From: Candidatus Magasanikiibacteriota bacterium
Lineage (GTDB): Bacteria; Patescibacteriota; Patescibacteriia; Magasanikbacterales; GWA2-37-8
Direction: 5' to 3'
DNA: 15,360 bases
Assembly: GCA_903853785.1 (NCBI GenBank)
Contig: CAINUM010000045.1
Location: forward strand, 1-15,360
This document shows positions 14,301-15,360 of the stretch, piece by piece. Made by a program: the position numbers and the translations under genes. Each line of letters opens with the position of its first letter. Within the stretch, counting starts at the first letter, position 1. The notes below the pieces were generated by a model, which saw only the letters and a program-made list of their open reading frames with translations, was not told where the DNA came from and ran no database searches.

Positions 14301-15360
14301 TTTTATGCCATTGATTAGTGAGATATGGATCGGTTTCACAATCTGAATCTTCACCCGTACCGGCAACACCATCACCACAGACTGACGGAACAGTATACAA
14401 CAACGAAGATCCTGTGTGCTGCAAATTTGCATCACAGCCTGCGGAATTTGGCGTAGAACAATTTGTATCGGGTGTACTACTACTTATTCTTAAACAGCGG
14501 TCATTACAACCGACCGCATTTTTTCCCGAAGCAGTGCCGGGATTAAATTCACAATTTACATCTTCGTCCGGACTTTTTACACCATCACCACATTGACTGT
14601 AAGATTGGTTGCAATAAAAATTATATTCATTTTTGTCAAAACCACCATAAGCAAATGCAGTCGTTGAGCTATGATCAAAACACCATTTTGAGGACAATCG
14701 AGTACCAGTATGCAAACATTGATTTGAACAGTTCAATGACGATGTCGAAACGGTCGTGCTAGCAGCCACACCCAAATCACAATCTTCACCACTACCTACC
14801 ATACCATTTCCACAAATTGACGAACTCACCTCTTTGGCGGCAGTTTGCATTTTTGAGCCGGTGCGTAAACAAAAATTACTACATCCAAATTGAGTTAAAG
14901 CATTGTTTGGATCACAGCCTTCACCTTTTGTAGAAGAAACAAATCCATCACCACACAAACCGATATCCGTCGTAGTAGCAACTGGGGTTGTATTTGGATT
15001 TCCCAAAAATTTACAAGCCAAACTACATCCAATATTTTTATTTGGAGCGTCGCAATCTTCTCCGGCTTCAACTTTGTCATTTCCACAAATTGGATAGCTG
15101 GCACTTCCCTGTCCTGATGGAACAGTGCTTCCTTTCAAAACACAGCTTGCAGTACAGAATGCTCCTGAACCTTTAGTTTTGAATTGTTGAACATCCGCCA
15201 AACTAGTTAAACTTGAACTCCAATTCCAATCTTGACTCCATGGATTTAATTTTTGTCCTGTAGCACTACATGCATCTGGTGCAGCATAAGGTTGAGCTTG
15301 GAAAATCGCAGAGTCTTTTAATTTTACGGCTGTGAATACGGTTGGCAAGACGGCCACACG
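8305..15360 (-). CDS. Giant cysteine-rich mosaic surface protein, 5' end cut by window edge
   Basis: The frame is open to the right edge; the first GTG, at 15357, is preceded by an in-frame CGT, so the true start and any signal peptide lie outside. Numbered from that GTG, 2,350 residues are visible. In order: five CGDG-type cysteine repeats (91-340); an Ig-like domain (about 443-610); a region with CEHPWPP (724-730); a conserved-looking segment (about 930-1115); a GspG pseudopilin-like stretch (1128-1276); four cysteine repeats (1324-1560); a LamG domain (1571-1853); two more cysteine repeats (1876-1950); and a beta-rich C-terminus (about 1985-2350). Dozens of cysteines and no internal transmembrane helix indicate a secreted, disulfide-rich protein. 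Cysteine repeats and LamG are known from large bacterial and CPR surface proteins; adhesion or host contact is inferred. The stop is TAG. Confidence 0.93.
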   Translation of the reverse strand, partial: RVAVLPTVFTAVKLKDSAIFQAQPYAAPDACSATGQKLNPWSQDWNWSSSLTSLADVQQFKTKGSGAFCTASCVLKGSTVPSGQGSASYPICGNDKVEAGEDCDAPNKNIGCSLACKFLGNPNTTPVATTTDIGLCGDGFVSSTKGEGCDPNNALTQFGCSNFCLRTGSKMQTAAKEVSSSICGNGMVGSGEDCDLGVAASTTVSTSSLNCSNQCLHTGTRLSSKWCFDHSSTTAFAYGGFDKNEYNFYCNQSYSQCGDGVKSPDEDVNCEFNPGTASGKNAVGCNDRCLRISSSTPDTNCSTPNSAGCDANLQHTGSSLLYTVPSVCGDGVAGTGEDSDCETDPYLTNQWHKTANGGLLTDPWVLVLGKAGITTAVVTTTVVVQESNITGAVTVAGKTTSGVGKYQVKCGYKSDEDCQAAYQGDPNVLNVGVGTNSCCYFKSKLTDVYPGNTSTINIAQNICVNTFIQAGFDSIIDPATLPGNFVIARSMTTACTGGLEDVSTSTSFLTMNDPSLPWYKKVWNNIIVSIKSFFGLEVNANTWCAGADVGGIQVIEDEFGGSKVLFSLNQPLATLTDYVIILKKGIKNIQGVSIESKPDGKAVGWRFKTGSKICEISEVSIDPDQHYFSVPNDSINLIAKGVTLTPNKQFIQPVMGYSWNYLWGPKVNASVLIGNSTTSLNTVTSQNNNGEVDVHASANITENILDVTKVGLTATGKSHIIVFICEHPWPPKQIVIPGQTSSTVIFPYEDKIGNNDGFDLINNIFNNSLIPAASVGTGYFNFSTYYCADNGEHGFADDLPYLRPAVQTAANTQNMGAFVNTGNITVTTVTNVTSTVPATSTCANNPSQACILDSDCGVNKIVKTNGTISFAATSTKSGVCAIMATSAANATRYVPRQQGANLVGPAFSCDSSSECNTSLYTISWFLSVPGWNYNTWFDCLKLSSIPGVNISTCDPHTKEISTAITTTSVQAASTSTPFSVFKRFIFTSDKNSDAVGIQVLSNPKHLSPRDWYADQHFTGTLQDVKIDGYDAVTDGNNIYVSALNFDPTVSSVKGNLYTNIYLFSINNGASLETKKVFENILKNLKFNINLTNYGYCGADMNNPGDTTACVSDFDCKNGEVCSVQKDKLKRDIQRVKDMGKIEKSLNDYSNEHGGAYPNLQAGTYLSGQTISTWPSWSLLSNAVGGVFPSDPINKLGKAGTCSSSTGQFCIDDATCKSLSLGSTETCIIHDPSTGWSTADKRFSFACATNSLAYRYVSTSTSATSSDYLVKVRMEDTGLTIDNSNAFIADFIVNSSNFNVSNISNNGANGICNQNKEITTMNQGTCGDGKVNLNKSEQCDPPGGVVWNQSECNAPATATTDMHGMMCSDICKLSVATTTKCGILSKCGNGKVELGESCDEGSLNGQYNHCNLSCTGMGSSCGDGFVSSTYEVCDTAFDYYPVGSNNYPSSVAASNRTGWCYVGLRGSRPCGNDDDCRILPEDWTNINSIAWVGTYAKCVPINFNNNRYGSTKEKSCNFDCQKNGPYCGDGVVQKEFGEECEGNESCTINGVAGYRSCGTDCRWMYGATSSSPKLYYSFDDVVTVRTGWKPLSATVVSDLSFVLNKGWNGVGPKNSITSLLDSAQCVGTALQNCPASLLSSSVKGRYMEFNGTSNYFKIPSNEAFRLNEITFATWINFSSTTPAGVWKPLFNKVSSHAEDNRWSSHERDFGFYYVKNASNTIDILHMYSSYHFNQGQLVIGTGAAAHENDTIIFGISSINPNIPVDTWHHIAVTVNAARETRYYVDGVLLNPGNLAGTGFMNGSSTLKADHDYSLYIGRGDVGSDGSSSYFKGKMDDFNFFGRALAEGEIKDLYQHGSSLCQVKIVPPKVIAAVVPGSCGDGKVGPDEACDGGPTNGTPCIPAYNKSCTYCMDGCKLIKTVEAAEYCGDGIVNGTEKCDATSGGDIYSSVTTVGNSTFGLGTDQFIDEDHNGYYVLKCDGSEVKTEYNLSLNVSSTYWYSLLQWNKLLPQIGTKSCVNNCSGISNKCIECGLKKDGPKISGSIINVLDPKSNNPLLATASPKLLGTVSLLYSANGQNAVEITDTVAFQQYGSASSFTQFLLKTDAYSQNIATLNSDPVCSDPAQKRSYKIALNADWDKNHLIDFPVFGTTTPDKYNLLLSPVINSSTRKHDIRVVVSWVDVPGLSTDFNAGFVIPGGVNGQTIFEESGFQTITGVDYNTKLVNPGTNIWYHGNALNTNTSNVESYTINTLNMATSAFAFYVRSPASPIKNFRNSAKLKVEVYVPENDSDTRHFARPVKTYYLNQSIPSDNSAAQFWHVFNVLSTTSTNAIANVGDNIGDINMIQSAIKMKYIP
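8408..8856 (-). other. C-terminal beta-rich domain of the giant protein
   Basis: Residues about 2168-2317 run IRVVVSW (2170s), a run ending WYHG, YTINTLN..AFAFYVRS, AKLKVEVYVPE and FWHVFNV. The order of conserved tryptophans and strands recalls the DUF2135/YfaP-type beta domain. The aspartate motif expected after the first tryptophan is not well kept, so this is tentative. Confidence 0.3.
9480..9740 (-). repeat. Third group: two CGDG cysteine repeats
   Basis: Repeats begin at Cys1876 (CGDGKVGPDEACDGG) and Cys1924 (CGDGIVNGTEKCD). The first has an additional CIPAYNKSCTYCMDGC loop, the fullest version of the repeat in this protein. Confidence 0.85.
9799..10647 (-). other. LamG/concanavalin A-like domain
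   Basis: Residues 1571-1853 open with KLYYSFDD and contain YMEFNGTSNYFKIP, ITFATWINF, DTWHHIAVTVN, YYVDGVLL, LYIGRG, FKGKMDDFNFFGRALAEGEI and LYQHG. These are the full set of LamG_3-type strand motifs. The fold usually binds carbohydrate or protein ligands, often with calcium. It sits between the second and third cysteine-repeat clusters. Confidence 0.9.
10680..11392 (-). repeat. Central cluster of four CGDG cysteine repeats
   Basis: Repeats begin at Cys1324, Cys1385, Cys1419 and Cys1525, with the same CG[DN]G...E.CD core as the N-terminal cluster but longer loops. The loop of the Cys1419 copy contains the extra motif CGNDDDC. Confidence 0.85.
11530..11976 (-). other. GspG pseudopilin-like globular module inside the giant protein
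   Basis: Residues 1128-1276 have RDIQRVKDMGKIEKSLNDY, then AYP (1154-1156), PSDPIN (1187-1192), and a closing segment with LAYRY and VKVRMEDTG. This is the order found in the soluble part of GspG-type pseudopilins (RDxxRxxDlxxiqxaLxxY..YP..lP.DPxn..Y.Y..LE). No N-terminal prepilin helix precedes it, and a cysteine-rich insert (about 1200-1225) splits the last part. Assignment rests on motif order, not on a search. Confidence 0.5.
13530..14031 (-). other. Ig-like (SbsA/Big_5-like) domain with a helical insert
   Basis: Residues about 443-608 read like a bacterial Ig-like domain of the SbsA type: a VYPG start, an FDSIIDPATLPGNFVI strand pair, LTDYVIILKKGIKNIQG and a closing GWRFKTG. About 45 residues, including an aromatic helix (516-535), interrupt the middle of the fold. 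The match is by pattern only. Confidence 0.6.
14310..15090 (-). repeat. N-terminal cluster of five CGDG cysteine repeats
   Basis: Repeats start at Cys91 (CGND), Cys135, Cys182, Cys256 and Cys327. The pattern is CG[DN]G.V...GE.CD, then a variable loop and C...C. It resembles the Myxococcus-type cysteine-rich repeat (TIGR02232/DUF4215-like). Three of these copies share the DNA word for CGDG (CCATCACCACA on the plus strand). Copies four and five carry extra residues between the two halves. Confidence 0.85.

Noticed and set aside
9578..14955. Recurring DNA word CCATCACCACA (14945, 14582, 14369, 11378, 9722, 9578) as a possible CRISPR or mobile repeat
   Set aside because: Each copy encodes the CGDG of a cysteine repeat in the same frame, with irregular spacing and no conserved flanks, so it is a protein repeat signature.
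725..15176. Open frames on the plus strand and in other minus frames (for example 10518-10832, 12743-13006, 3992-4516)
   Set aside because: They all lie opposite or inside clear genes, their translations show no motifs, and they have no independent initiation signals.
15352..15357. GTG at 15357 as the true start of the giant protein
   Set aside because: The preceding codon in frame (CGT) is open and the window ends there. The following residues are not a signal peptide, which a secreted protein of this kind would need.
1..15360. Alternative genetic code with TGA read as glycine, as in some CPR lineages
   Set aside because: The ten visible stops are eight TAA and two TAG, with no TGA, which raised the question. 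However, all genes read to expected lengths under the standard code with no in-frame TGA, so there is no positive evidence for recoding.
8305..15360. Frameshifted or fused genes explaining the giant protein
   Set aside because: The frame is continuous with consistent cysteine spacing and domain borders, and no duplicated stop or start lies at module junctions.

Overview
This window is AT-rich bacterial DNA in which every gene I can support lies on the minus strand. Transcription therefore runs from position 15360 down to 1. The gene mix points to the Candidate Phyla Radiation (Patescibacteria). It combines small single-pass membrane proteins carrying DxDxDG calcium-binding (thrombospondin type 3-like) repeats, a giant cysteine-rich mosaic surface protein, and a compact ftsA-ftsZ-nrdR-pyk block with almost no spacing. 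No start codon in the window has a recognisable Shine-Dalgarno sequence. I cannot fix the order or family within that group from sequence alone.

Surface module (15360 to 5889): a giant secreted or surface protein, open at the right edge and so 5'-incomplete (at least 2,350 residues visible), comes first. It holds eleven CGDG-type cysteine repeats in two clusters, an Ig-like (SbsA/Big_5-like) domain, a stretch resembling the globular part of a GspG-type pseudopilin, a LamG/concanavalin-like domain and a C-terminal beta-rich domain. Three membrane-anchored proteins of 146, 273 and 364 residues follow. Each has one transmembrane helix and an external run of TSP3-like repeats, and they look like diverged copies of one design.

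Housekeeping module (5882 to 1): ybeY (rRNA maturation RNase) overlaps dgkA (undecaprenol/diacylglycerol kinase). Next come ftsA and ftsZ (division ring and its membrane tether), nrdR (repressor of ribonucleotide reductase genes), a 147-residue membrane protein of unknown function, and pyk (pyruvate kinase), which runs off the left edge only a few residues before its expected end.

Transcription: a strong intrinsic terminator follows ftsZ. The ftsA-ftsZ gap holds a TTGACA-type promoter and a terminator-like hairpin, so ftsZ can probably be transcribed apart from ftsA. nrdR, the 147-residue gene and pyk, with gaps of 1 and 4 bases, probably form one transcript. No RNA genes, insertion sequences or CRISPR arrays were seen, and no stretch over 300 bases lacks a gene. 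The most unusual content is the giant mosaic protein together with its three calcium-repeat membrane neighbours.
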